The notes beneath the pieces were generated by a model. It searched no databases. It was not told the DNA's origin and worked only from the letters and a program-made list of their open reading frames with translations. From positions 101,219 through 137,187 of the forward strand of contig NZ_KE159770.1 in the NCBI RefSeq assembly GCF_000403455.2: DNA of 35,969 bases, written 5' to 3'. Positions 24,566 through 31,800 of this stretch are shown here, piece by piece. Position 1 is the first letter of the stretch. Each line of letters starts with the position of its first letter. Both the position numbers and the translations under genes were made by a program. The stretch comes from Dorea sp. 5-2. Lineage in GTDB: Bacteria; Bacillota; Clostridia; Lachnospirales; Lachnospiraceae.

Positions 24566-25300
24566 TTATCTTATATGCAGGATTCTTTCCGGCCATCCAT
24601 GTATATTCCCATTTAAGATTGCTGTAAACATCCGCTGCTTCGCTCCTGGATGCTCCTGATTCAACTGTTTTACAAGTTCCTTCGCATATTGTCTCTTGGT
24701 ATAGCCGTCAATGGGACAACGGCTTGTGACAACCGGAAGCTGATACTTGTTCCTGAACCCGATCACATCTGCCTCCTCTACAAACATGATCGGACGGATC
24801 ACCGTCAACTCCATACGATCCAGATAACTTCTGGGAGAAAAAGAGTAGAAGCGTCCTTCAAAGAGGAGAGAGAGCAGCATAGTCTCTATAATATCATCTT
24901 TGTGATGCGCATAAGCAACTTTGTTGCACTGCATCTCTTTTACCGCTTGATTCAGAGCGCCTTTTCTCATCTTGGCACACAGTGAACAGGGATTGCTTTC
25001 TTTGCGTTCTTCAAATAGGATATGGGCGATATCTGTCTTTACAATATGATAGGGAACCTCAAGTTCCCGGCAAAGTTCTGCTACCGGCGTAAAATCACAT
25101 TCCGAATATCCTAGATCTACGGTAACCGCGCTCAATTCAAAATGATGCGGATAGAAACGCTTCAACCCATGCATTGCATATAAGAGCGTTAAACTGTCTT
25201 TACCGCCCGAGATACCGACGGCGATGTGGTCGCCGTCCTGGATCATCCCATATTCATCGACGGCTTTTCGTGTATAACTTAATAACTGTTGTAATTTCAT
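24566..25300 (-). CDS. ttcA: tRNA 2-thiocytidine biosynthesis protein TtcA-like
   Basis: 244 residues on the minus strand. The PP-loop AVGISGGKDSLTLLYAMHGL is near residues 27-46. The Cys pair C-S-L-C (near residue 119) and a third Cys in SRCPIDG (near 208) are the usual ligands of the iron-sulfur cluster in TtcA-type thiolases. The enzyme adenylates cytidine 32 of tRNA and inserts sulfur. Neighbouring XerC-like gene ends 2 bases upstream, so the two form an operon. Target specificity within this family is inferred. Confidence 0.87.
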   Translation of the reverse strand: MKLQQLLSYTRKAVDEYGMIQDGDHIAVGISGGKDSLTLLYAMHGLKRFYPHHFELSAVTVDLGYSECDFTPVAELCRELEVPYHIVKTDIAHILFEERKESNPCSLCAKMRKGALNQAVKEMQCNKVAYAHHKDDIIETMLLSLLFEGRFYSFSPRSYLDRMELTVIRPIMFVEEADVIGFRNKYQLPVVTSRCPIDGYTKRQYAKELVKQLNQEHPGAKQRMFTAILNGNIHGWPERILHIR

Positions 25301-25302
25301 TC

Positions 25303-26361
25303 TCAGGACTCCCTTAATCGGACTGCCGATGCGGCAAGCCGGCGTCGGTCTTCATCAATAGCGGCATAGTGTTTCTTCGTAGTGTTCACATCTTTATGTC
25401 CCAGGACGTCGGCAACAAGATAGATATCTCCGGTTTCCTTATATAAAGAAGTACCATAGGTACTTCGCAATTTGTGCGGCGTGATCTTTTTATTCGGAGT
25501 TACCTGGCGCGCATACTTTTTCACCATATTTTCTACCGCCTGAACTCCCATACGGCGTCTCTGGGTAGATAAAAATAGTGCATTCTCATGACCGGAGATG
25601 GGGGTGACAGATTTACGGCTGCCTTCAATGTATTTCTCCAGCGCCTCTGCAACCTCATCCCCAAAATAAACTACCATCTGATTGCCGCCCTTACGAGTCA
25701 CGGTAATGCCGTTATTCTTGAAATCTACATTATTCAGATCTAGCCCTACACATTCTGAGACACGGATGCCGGTTCCCAAAAGCAGTGTAAGGATCGCCAG
25801 ATCACGTTCTTTCGTCTTATTGTAATAAACGAGAGACTGACCGGTCAATTGGCTGCCGCAAGTCTCCACAAAATCAAGAAGCAGCGCAACTTCATCCGTA
25901 TCAAGGCGGATAATTGCTTTATCATGCAACTTGGGCATATCCACCAGGAGTGTGGGATTCTTCGTGATAAACTGATGTTTATAGTAGTAACTATAGAAAC
26001 TACGCAGGGCGGACATCTTTCTGGCAAGCCCTTTTTCACTGTTTGTGATCAATTCATCGTCCCGTTCGTATACCTTCAGATATTCCATATATTCTTCAAT
26101 ATCAACAGGTTCCAGTTTCTCCAGATCGCAGACCTTAAACTGCTCAATGGTATAGTCCTTATACACAGGATTATTTTCCATCAGGAAATGGAAGAAGACG
26201 CGTACATCATAGGCATAATTGATCCTTGTCCTTGCAGAAGATTTCGGCTCGATCGCACGGAAATAATCTCTGGCAAAAGAAGGTAACGTCTTTAGAACTT
26301 CTCGCAGACGAATCGTCTGGTCAATCTTTGTCTGTTCATGATATGTTCTGGTATCGGTCAT
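25303..26361 (-). CDS. Tyrosine recombinase (XerC/XerD-like)
   Basis: 352 residues. Core-binding domain at about residues 25-140 (ARTRINYAYDVRVFFHFL), catalytic domain from about 150. The catalytic set is complete: R200 (GTGIRVSE), K224 (TRKGG), H296 and R299 (HKLRS), H322 (GHKDVN) and Y332 (KHYAAI). It has an N-terminal extension of about 25 residues compared with E. coli XerC. Xer proteins resolve chromosome dimers at dif; no dif-like site was recognised here. AAGGGGGCTG precedes the start. It is transcribed away from lexA. Confidence 0.9.
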   Translation of the reverse strand: MTDTRTYHEQTKIDQTIRLREVLKTLPSFARDYFRAIEPKSSARTRINYAYDVRVFFHFLMENNPVYKDYTIEQFKVCDLEKLEPVDIEEYMEYLKVYERDDELITNSEKGLARKMSALRSFYSYYYKHQFITKNPTLLVDMPKLHDKAIIRLDTDEVALLLDFVETCGSQLTGQSLVYYNKTKERDLAILTLLLGTGIRVSECVGLDLNNVDFKNNGITVTRKGGNQMVVYFGDEVAEALEKYIEGSRKSVTPISGHENALFLSTQRRRMGVQAVENMVKKYARQVTPNKKITPHKLRSTYGTSLYKETGDIYLVADVLGHKDVNTTKKHYAAIDEDRRRLAASAVRLRES

Positions 26362-26434
26362 AAAAATTCAGCCCCCTTATTATTTTATATCATGGATCAT
26401 CGCTGGCAATTGCAGCAACCAATTACCGAATATG

Positions 26435-26463
26435 ATTATATCATGACAGCCTCTTTTTGTCTA
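26435..26463 (-). promoter_or_regulatory. Strong promoter for the recombinase-ttcA operon
   Basis: Read on the minus strand: TAGACA (26463-26458), 17 bases, then TATAAT (26440-26435) preceded by TGA (extended -10). The transcript would start near 26428, at the base of an 8-bp hairpin (GGTAATTG and CAATTGCC, 26405-26427) that could protect the 5' end. The remaining leader of about 40 bases holds the ribosome site. Confidence 0.75.
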
Positions 26464-26573
26464 TATCTTTTGGAAAAATCGGTATTTGTCGTATAGATGT
26501 CCATCTCTCCCAATTACCTTTTTTCACTTCTTATCAGGTTAAGTTGTTTGTCAATATTTTTACAGAAAATACC

Positions 26574-26598
26574 GAACATATTTTCTAAACATCTGTTT
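26574..26598. promoter_or_regulatory. Two tandem LexA (SOS) boxes
   Basis: GAAC-ATAT-TTTC at 26574-26585 and AAAC-ATCT-GTTT at 26587-26598 each differ by one base from the clostridial/Bacillus-type LexA half-site pattern GAAC-N4-GTTY. Their centres are 13 bases apart. The second overlaps the -35 box of the lexA promoter, as expected for autorepression. The 338-base gap 26362-26700 holds these sites and the two divergent promoters. Confidence 0.65.
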
Positions 26599-26625
26599 GC
26601 TATTTGAGCTATAATGTGATAGAAT
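26597..26625 (+). promoter_or_regulatory. lexA promoter
   Basis: TTGCTA (26597-26602), 17 bases, TAGAAT (26620-26625) with TGA before the -10 (extended). Predicted start is near 26632, giving a leader of about 70 bases that ends in AAAAAGGAGG before ATG 26701. The -35 region overlaps the downstream SOS box. Confidence 0.6.
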
Positions 26626-26700
26626 GATAATAGCTGCAGATATACATGGATATATGGTATATTCTGAACCAACAGGTTCCGGAGAAAAAGGAGGTATATT

Positions 26701-27318
26701 ATGGGACAAGGGAAAATAAGCCCAAAGCAACAGGAAATATTAGAATATATTAAATCGCAGATTTTAGAAAGAGGATTTCCGCCTGCAGTCAGAGACATCT
26801 GTGAGGCGGTTCATTTAAAGTCAACATCCTCCGTACATTCACATCTGGAGACTCTGGAAAAGAATGGCTACATACGGCGCGATCCAACCAAGCCAAGAGC
26901 AATTGAGATCCTGGATGATTCTTTTAACTTTATGCGGCGTGAGATGGTGAATGTTCCGATCATAGGACATGTCGCTGCCGGCGAGCCGATATTGGCTGAG
27001 CAGAATATTGAGAACTACTTCCCTATTCCGATGGAATATATGCCGAACAATCAGACGTTCATATTAAAGGTCAAAGGCGAAAGCATGATCAACGCAGGCA
27101 TTCTGGATGGGGATATGGTTCTTGTAGAACAGCGCTCTACTGCGCGTAATGGGGAGATGGTCGTGGCTTTGATCGAAGACGGCGCCACGGTAAAGACATT
27201 TTACAAAGAAGACGGAATCATCCGGCTGCAGCCGGAGAATGATACGATGGATCCCATTATGGTTACGGACGTTCAGATCCTTGGTAAAGTGATCGGCATC
27301 TTCCGATTTTTTGATTAG
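26701..27318 (+). CDS. lexA: LexA repressor
   Basis: 205 residues with AAAGGAGG at 26688-26695. N-terminal winged helix-turn-helix (ILEYIKSQILERGFPPAVRDICEAVHLKSTSSVHSHL). The C-terminal S24 autoprotease domain has the Ala93-Gly94 cleavage site (GHVAAGEP), catalytic S128 (GESMIN) and K165 (ATVKTF). RecA filaments on single-stranded DNA trigger self-cleavage and induce the SOS response. Two SOS-box-like sites upstream indicate autoregulation. Confidence 0.96.
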   Translation: MGQGKISPKQQEILEYIKSQILERGFPPAVRDICEAVHLKSTSSVHSHLETLEKNGYIRRDPTKPRAIEILDDSFNFMRREMVNVPIIGHVAAGEPILAEQNIENYFPIPMEYMPNNQTFILKVKGESMINAGILDGDMVLVEQRSTARNGEMVVALIEDGATVKTFYKEDGIIRLQPENDTMDPIMVTDVQILGKVIGIFRFFD

Positions 27319-27370
27319 AGGCTATGCGCTCCACTGGTGTGCCGGCTGTATTATATTCAGTCAAACCGCC

Positions 27371-27460
27371 TTGCCTATCCGCCCATCTGCCGTGTTGGAT
27401 TTTCTATCTGCAGCCACCGCTGCGCCGTCGAAAATCCAATGCGGCAGATGAGAATAGGAA
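27371..27460 (+). ncRNA. Large structured element at the lexA 3' end
   Basis: Arms 27384-27404 and 27430-27450 match at 19 of 21 positions, and the other two are U-G and G-U pairs in plus-strand RNA. A tip hairpin GCAGC-CACC-GCTGC (27410-27423) and an outer 5-bp stem CCTAT/ATAGG (27374-27378 with 27454-27458) extend it. In minus-strand RNA the two wobble positions become A-C mismatches, so the fold favours the lexA transcript. There is no T run after it. It may be a factor-dependent terminator, a 3' stabiliser or a palindromic repeat. The gap 27319-27465 holds nothing else recognisable. Confidence 0.55.
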
Positions 27461-27465
27461 TGAGA

Positions 27466-27819
27466 TCACAGTTCGTCTGGATCCTCTATCTTCTTTCCGT
27501 CACTCCAGATACGTTCTAACTGATAGAAGTCGCGATTTTCCTTATCAAATACATGGACTACGACGTCGCCGTAATCAAGAAGCACCCAGTTCCCGGACCG
27601 CATTCCTTCTCTCTGGATCTGGGAATGGCCTGCCTTATGCATCTTTTCTTCTACATTGTCAACCAGAGCCGTTACCTGGCTGTCGCTGCTTCCGTTCGAA
27701 ATGATAAAATAATCCGCAAGCGGGGAGATTCCTGAGATATCAATAATACAGATATTCTCGCCTTTCTTATCTTCCAGTGCATCATAGGCAATGCGAACCA
27801 TTTCTTTGATCTTATCCAT
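27466..27819 (-). CDS. rsfS: Ribosome silencing factor RsfS
   Basis: 117 residues with GGAGGAAC before the start. Family segments: ALEDKKGENICIIDISGISPLADYFII, then NWVLLDYGDVVVHVFDKENRDFYQLERIW. RsfS binds ribosomal protein L14 on the large subunit and blocks subunit joining when nutrients run low. It overlaps the end of yqeK by 8 bases and closes the obg-yhbY-nadD-yqeK-rsfS run. Confidence 0.95.
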   Translation of the reverse strand: MDKIKEMVRIAYDALEDKKGENICIIDISGISPLADYFIISNGSSDSQVTALVDNVEEKMHKAGHSQIQREGMRSGNWVLLDYGDVVVHVFDKENRDFYQLERIWSDGKKIEDPDEL

Positions 27820-28405
27820 CTTGTTCCTCCTCTTCTCTCTTACTCTTATAATATAGATATGTCTTTTCTGTCATGGGATCTACCGGTATATTTTTACTGT
27901 TCAGGTATTCCAGAGAATCCTCCAGTATTCGATACAGACATGCGTCGATATCTGTAAAGGCAAGTTTTCTGACCTCCGCCATGTTAGGAAGTTCTTTTCG
28001 TCCGGGTTCAATATAATCTGCAATATAGATGATCTTGTCCAAAAGAGACATATGCGGGCATCCCGTTGTATGACTGGCGATGGAATTCATAATCTCCTTA
28101 TCTTTTACATGATACTTTTTCGCGGCAAGAAATGCGCCTAGCTTTGCATGGAGAAGACTTGGGTTCTCTTTTTCCACCTCGGATACGCTCAGACGGTACT
28201 TTTTGCACAGCTTGATCTTGGTATCGCCCGGGATACATTTGGCGCAGTCGTGGAGAAGCCCTGCCATTAGCGCCTTTTCGATATCTTCATCATGCCGCAT
28301 GGCAAGAGCCGCCGCCGTATACATGACGCCAAGGGTATGCTCATATCTCTCTTTGTCGAGTTCGGTCATCAGTTTTCGTCTGATCTTGGTTATCCTATGA
28401 TTCAT
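27812..28405 (-). CDS. yqeK: HD-domain nucleotide hydrolase YqeK
   Basis: 197 residues from the ATG at 28405, chosen because GAGGGG (28419-28414) lies 8 bases upstream. Earlier in-frame starts run through nadD; ATG 28411 is too close to the site. The HD domain has His in YEHTLGV, HD in AGLLHDCAK, and later SIASHTTGCPHMSLLDKIIYIADYIEPGR. YqeK enzymes split diadenosine tetraphosphate symmetrically. The gene lies in its usual place between nadD and rsfS. Confidence 0.92.
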   Translation of the reverse strand: MNHRITKIRRKLMTELDKERYEHTLGVMYTAAALAMRHDEDIEKALMAGLLHDCAKCIPGDTKIKLCKKYRLSVSEVEKENPSLLHAKLGAFLAAKKYHVKDKEIMNSIASHTTGCPHMSLLDKIIYIADYIEPGRKELPNMAEVRKLAFTDIDACLYRILEDSLEYLNSKNIPVDPMTEKTYLYYKSKREEEEQDG

Positions 28406-28410
28406 TGTCA

Positions 28411-29025
28411 TTACCCCTCGCCTGTATATAGATGATTTTCCTGAATATATGCCGCAACAGGTTCCGGTACCCATTGGGTAATACTCTTCCCGCTTCTGAC
28501 TGCTTCACGAAGTTCGTGAGAAGAAATCTTCATCAGCGGTGTGACCAGAAGCCTGATCCGTGCATGATAAGTCTTCGATAATTCAAGTATCTTATCTTCC
28601 ATCGCTTTTCTGGTATTGATCTCATCCCTGTAAGCCGCCAGTATGGTACATGTGGGAAAGATCCGTTCCGGATGGCTCCACTGGTCGATGGTGAATAAGG
28701 AATCTGCTCCGATGATAAAATAATACTCATTATCAGGATATAATTCTTTGAAATATTCCATCGTACGATAAGAATAGGAGACATCTGTCCGCCCTGCCTC
28801 ATAAAGTTCCAGACGAAATACCTTATAAGGCGCGATCGCAAGCCGAACCATCTCCACGCGGTCCCGTATATCTGTTCCGGATCGGACGGTATCTTTATGC
28901 GGCGGATTTCCATTGGGCATACACCATATCTGGTCTAGCTGAAATGCTTCATAAGCAGCGCGCGCAAGCATCAGATGTCCGTTGTGTATTGGGTCAAAAG
29001 TCCCTCCCATTATTCCGATCTTCAT
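28411..29025 (-). CDS. nadD: Nicotinate-nucleotide adenylyltransferase NadD
   Basis: 204 residues. The nucleotidyltransferase signature GGTFDPIHNGHLMLA is at residues 7-21, with the HxGH-type His pair. YYFIIGADSLFTIDQW and ISSHELREAVRSGKSI are the other conserved blocks. It transfers AMP from ATP to nicotinate mononucleotide in NAD synthesis. It overlaps the yhbY stop by four bases and is followed by yqeK. Confidence 0.95.
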   Translation of the reverse strand: MKIGIMGGTFDPIHNGHLMLARAAYEAFQLDQIWCMPNGNPPHKDTVRSGTDIRDRVEMVRLAIAPYKVFRLELYEAGRTDVSYSYRTMEYFKELYPDNEYYFIIGADSLFTIDQWSHPERIFPTCTILAAYRDEINTRKAMEDKILELSKTYHARIRLLVTPLMKISSHELREAVRSGKSITQWVPEPVAAYIQENHLYTGEG

Positions 29026-29318
29026 ATCTTCTCCAGCTCTATCCTTTTATTTTTATCCTTTCCTTCCTTATATAGAACGATCTTCTTACCGATCACCTGT
29101 ACTACCTGGGCGTGTGTCCGCTCTGCGATCATATCGGCTAACATGCGCGGATCGTCCATACAGTTTTTTAAGACACTGACTTTAATGAGTTCTCTTGCTG
29201 TCAGAGCTTCCTCAATTGCTTTCGTAAGTTCCGGTGTCATACTGTTTTTCCCGATTTGAAAAATAGGATCCATAGTCATTGCAAGACTTTTCAGATAGGC
29301 TCTTTGTTTTGTTGTCAT
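29022..29318 (-). CDS. yhbY: CRM-domain RNA-binding protein YhbY
   Basis: 98 residues, a single CRM domain: MTTKQRAYLKSLAMTMDPIF, then IGKNSMTPELTKAIEEALTARELIKVSVLKN, and RTHAQVVQVIGKKIVLYKEG. The G-x-N-S/G-x-T motif after the first helix is the RNA-contact loop. The protein associates with pre-50S ribosomal particles. Its stop overlaps the nadD start (ATGA). About 57 bases separate it from obg. Confidence 0.94.
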   Translation of the reverse strand: MTTKQRAYLKSLAMTMDPIFQIGKNSMTPELTKAIEEALTARELIKVSVLKNCMDDPRMLADMIAERTHAQVVQVIGKKIVLYKEGKDKNKRIELEKI

Positions 29319-29375
29319 CTTCTACACTCCTGCTCTTCCTGAATAATGCGTGTGTCATATAATATTATAAAGCAT

Positions 29376-30659
29376 TTATTTGTAATAATCAAATTGTAAT
29401 CCGTACATTCGGACAGTATCGCCCTCCTGGATCCCCGCAGCTTCCAGATCGTCTAAGATCCCGGTTTCTTTCAGGAACTTCTGGAAAAATGCAAACCCTT
29501 TCTCGGAATCCAGATTGGTATATCCCAGCATCTTTTCGATCTTCGGTCCTTCTACGACATAGACGCCTTCTTCTATTTCTACCGTATAAGGCAGATTTTC
29601 ATAGATCAGCTCTTCTTCCGGGAAATATTCCTGCTCGAAGATCACCGGCGGCTGATCCAGTTCTTTCAGGCGTCCGGCAACGGCAAATAAAAGCTCCTTA
29701 AGTCCTTCTCCCGTTACTCCCGATACCGGGTAGACAGCGATGCCCTGGGGTTCAAATTCTGCTTTCAGACGGGCGATCGGATCTTCCCCTTCCGGATAAA
29801 CAGCATCGACCTTATTTGCCGCGATCACCTGCGGACGCCCGGCGATATCCGGGTTATATGCTTCCAATTCCGCATTGATCTTATAGACGTCGTCTACAGG
29901 ATCTCTTCCCTCCGTCCCGGCGGCATCTACCACATGAATGATCAATTTCGTACGCTCGATATGACGCAAGAATTCATGTCCAAGCCCTACGCCTTCGGAT
30001 GCGCCTTCGATCAGTCCGGGAATATCTGCGATCACAAATCCCTGTCCGTCCGGCAGATCGACAACGCCAAGATTAGGATTCAACGTAGTAAAATGATAGT
30101 TTGCGATCTTAGGCTGTGCATTCGTAACACGGGAAAGAAATGTGGATTTGCCTACATTTGGAAATCCTACCAGCCCAACATCCGCGATCACCTTTAACTC
30201 CAGGGAAATCCATAACTCTCTTGCCGGCTGTCCGGGCTGCGCGTATTTGGGGACCTGCATGGTGGAGGTTGCGTAATGCTGATTCCCCAACCCGCCTTTC
30301 CCTCCTTTCAGGATGATCTGCCGGCGGTTTTCTCCGGACATATCTGCGATCACCTTGCCAGATTCCGCCTCCTTGATCACCGTTCCTTCCGGTACTTTCA
30401 GGATGATGTCCTGTGCATCTGCGCCATGGCATCTTCGTTTACTACCCGGCATCCCGTCTTTTGCGGCAAATTTTCTCTTGTGCCGGTAGTCCTGCAGCGT
30501 ATTAAGACCCTCGTCTACTTCAAAGATCACGTCTCCGCCGCGTCCGCCGTCTCCTCCGTCAGGACCTCCGTTGGGTACATATAATTCGCGCCGGAAACTC
30601 ACATGTCCGTCGCCGCCCTTCCCTGATCTGATCAATATCTTTGCTCTGTCTGCGAACAT
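29376..30659 (-). CDS. obg: Ribosome-assembly GTPase Obg
   Basis: 427 residues with AGGAAGGAA before the start. Three domains: a glycine-rich Obg fold (residues 1-158; RSGKGGDGHVSFRRE), the GTPase domain with G1 GFPNVGKSTF, G3 DIPGL, G4 AANKVD, and the C-terminal OCT domain (from about 345, YTVEIEEGVYVVEGPKIEKML). Obg acts in late 50S maturation and stress control. A strong terminator-like hairpin separates it from rpmA, so expression relative to the ribosomal proteins may be reduced or separate. Confidence 0.96.
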   Translation of the reverse strand: MFADRAKILIRSGKGGDGHVSFRRELYVPNGGPDGGDGGRGGDVIFEVDEGLNTLQDYRHKRKFAAKDGMPGSKRRCHGADAQDIILKVPEGTVIKEAESGKVIADMSGENRRQIILKGGKGGLGNQHYATSTMQVPKYAQPGQPARELWISLELKVIADVGLVGFPNVGKSTFLSRVTNAQPKIANYHFTTLNPNLGVVDLPDGQGFVIADIPGLIEGASEGVGLGHEFLRHIERTKLIIHVVDAAGTEGRDPVDDVYKINAELEAYNPDIAGRPQVIAANKVDAVYPEGEDPIARLKAEFEPQGIAVYPVSGVTGEGLKELLFAVAGRLKELDQPPVIFEQEYFPEEELIYENLPYTVEIEEGVYVVEGPKIEKMLGYTNLDSEKGFAFFQKFLKETGILDDLEAAGIQEGDTVRMYGLQFDYYK

Positions 30660-30674
30660 ATATATTCCTTCCTA

Positions 30675-30729
30675 TAAAAAAGAGCGCTGCTATCTAACTA
30701 ACCGATGTCAGTTATCCTGCAACACTCTT
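30675..30729 (-). terminator. Intrinsic terminator or attenuator between rpmA and obg
   Basis: In minus-strand RNA, AAGAGUGUUGC (30729-30719) pairs over 11 positions (two wobbles) with GCAGCGCUCUU (30690-30680), and TAACT/AGTTA segments pair inside. A run of six T follows on the minus strand. It is placed 17 bases after the L27 stop and just before the obg ribosome site, which suggests partial termination of the ribosomal-protein transcript. Confidence 0.8.
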
Positions 30730-30745
30730 CCCGACTCATAATTGA

Positions 30746-31027
30746 TTAAGCTACCGGATAGATAGAAACCTGCTTCTTATCTCTTCCTTTTCTCTCGAAT
30801 CTGACAACGCCGTCAACAAGTGCGAATAATGTATCGTCTCCGCCGCGTCCTACATTCACGCCTGGGTGAATCTTCGTGCCGCGCTGTCTATAAAGGATAT
30901 TTCCAGCTTTTACAAACTGTCCGTCCGCTCTCTTGGCTCCAAGTCTCTTAGATTCAGAATCTCTTCCGTTCTTTGTAGAACCAACTCCCTTTTTATGAGC
31001 GAAAAACTGAAGGTTTAATTTCATCAT
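30746..31027 (-). CDS. rpmA: Ribosomal protein L27, with Prp-cleavable N-terminus
   Basis: 93 residues from the ATG at 31027 (AGGAGG 9 bases upstream; ATG 31024 is also possible). The sequence begins MMKLNLQFFAHKKGVGSTKNG. In Firmicutes the LNLQFF leader is removed by Prp, exposing the Ala-His-Lys-Lys-Gly tail that reaches the peptidyl transferase centre. The rest (GRDSESKRLGAKRADGQFVKAGNILYRQRGTKIHPG) is standard L27. The prp gene lies immediately upstream. Confidence 0.97.
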   Translation of the reverse strand: MMKLNLQFFAHKKGVGSTKNGRDSESKRLGAKRADGQFVKAGNILYRQRGTKIHPGVNVGRGGDDTLFALVDGVVRFERKGRDKKQVSIYPVA

Positions 31028-31031
31028 GGTG

Positions 31032-31367
31032 TTACACCTCCTCAAATATTAAATCAATATATTCCGCATAGTTCTCGTCATCTGCCATACTTTCCAACCC
31101 AAGGACCATCGTCTTCAGCAACAAGCCGGCGCTTTGCGACGGATGACTGCTATTCAGGAGACAAGACAACATTCCTGCTTCCTCATCACTGACAACAGAA
31201 CAATCGTCAGGAGTATACAGCTCGATCGCATTGACCGTATTGATCATCAACACAGATGCGGCGGCACAGACAATATCTTGTCCTTCGTCCTTATAACCGG
31301 CATGCCCTTTGGTTCCAAAACCGATGCATTCCTTTTGGCTGTTCTGATATATGGTTACATGAATCAT
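31032..31367 (-). CDS. prp: Ribosomal-processing cysteine protease Prp
   Basis: 111 residues. The catalytic His and Cys lie in GHAGYKDEGQDIVCAAAS (His22, Cys34 in this numbering), followed by SVLMINTVNAIE. Prp cleaves the N-terminal extension of L27 encoded by the next gene. The three-gene order rplU-prp-rpmA is diagnostic for Firmicutes. Its stop is 4 bases before the L27 start. Confidence 0.95.
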   Translation of the reverse strand: MIHVTIYQNSQKECIGFGTKGHAGYKDEGQDIVCAAASVLMINTVNAIELYTPDDCSVVSDEEAGMLSCLLNSSHPSQSAGLLLKTMVLGLESMADDENYAEYIDLIFEEV

Positions 31368-31381
31368 GGAAATTCTCCCAA

Positions 31382-31690
31382 TTAAGCGTTGATCTTGTCA
31401 ATCTTCACTGCAGTATACTGCTGTCTGTGACCATTCTTCTTATGGTATCCAGTTTTTCTCTTATACTTGTAAACAATGACTTTCTTTGCTTTTCCATTCT
31501 CCACTACAGAAGCTTCTACAGTTGCACCTGCTACGGTCGGATTTCCGACTTTTAATTCGTTGTCACTCACTGCAAGCACCTGGTCAAATGTATAAGTCTC
31601 TCCGGCTTCTACACCAAGCTTCTCTACTTTAATGATATCGCCTTCGGCTACTTTGTACTGTTTACCACCTGTTGCTATAATCGCGTACAT
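31382..31690 (-). CDS. rplU: Ribosomal protein L21
   Basis: 102 residues from the ATG at 31690 (AGGAGG at 31702-31697; upstream in-frame residues belong to the leader). It begins MYAIIATGGKQYKVAEGDII, and contains VIVYKYKRKTGYHKKNGHRQQYTAVKI near the end, both typical of L21. It binds 23S rRNA near L20. It is first in the rplU-prp-rpmA transcript. Confidence 0.97.
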   Translation of the reverse strand: MYAIIATGGKQYKVAEGDIIKVEKLGVEAGETYTFDQVLAVSDNELKVGNPTVAGATVEASVVENGKAKKVIVYKYKRKTGYHKKNGHRQQYTAVKIDKINA

Positions 31691-31764
31691 ATGGCACCTC
31701 CTATTATCATTACTCGCCAATTACGGTGTCCTCACGGAACTTTCAAACCTCATTGTGCGGCATA
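31691..31764 (-). promoter_or_regulatory. Leader RNA of rplU (possible L21 leader)
   Basis: The predicted transcript has about 74 bases before the L21 ATG. In Firmicutes a structured L21 leader is described at this place (Rfam L21_leader), thought to bind L21. Small stems can be drawn here, for example GUUC/GGAC around 31731-31719, but I could not confirm the family consensus by eye. Confidence 0.4.
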
Positions 31765-31771
31765 CTGGAAT

Positions 31772-31800
31772 ATCATAGCACATGGACTCATGAAAATCAA
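31772..31800 (-). promoter_or_regulatory. rplU-prp-rpmA promoter
   Basis: On the minus strand: TTGATT (31800-31795), exactly 17 bases, TATGAT (31777-31772), with TGC before the -10 (extended -10). The -35 box overlaps the stop codon of the upstream amidohydrolase gene, which has no terminator, so read-through into rplU is likely. Confidence 0.8.

Noticed and set aside
25303..26361. Integrase of a mobile element
   Set aside because: No tRNA, attachment repeats or cargo genes lie beside it; pairing with ttcA and lexA looks like a resident chromosomal Xer-type gene, though this is not proven.
26362..26700. dif site near the Xer-like gene
   Set aside because: AT-rich patches exist, but none forms the expected 28-base palindromic dif pattern.
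27324..27704. Plus-strand ORF of 126 codons after lexA
   Set aside because: It covers the hairpin and the antisense of rsfS, has no ribosome site and is low in plausible protein features.
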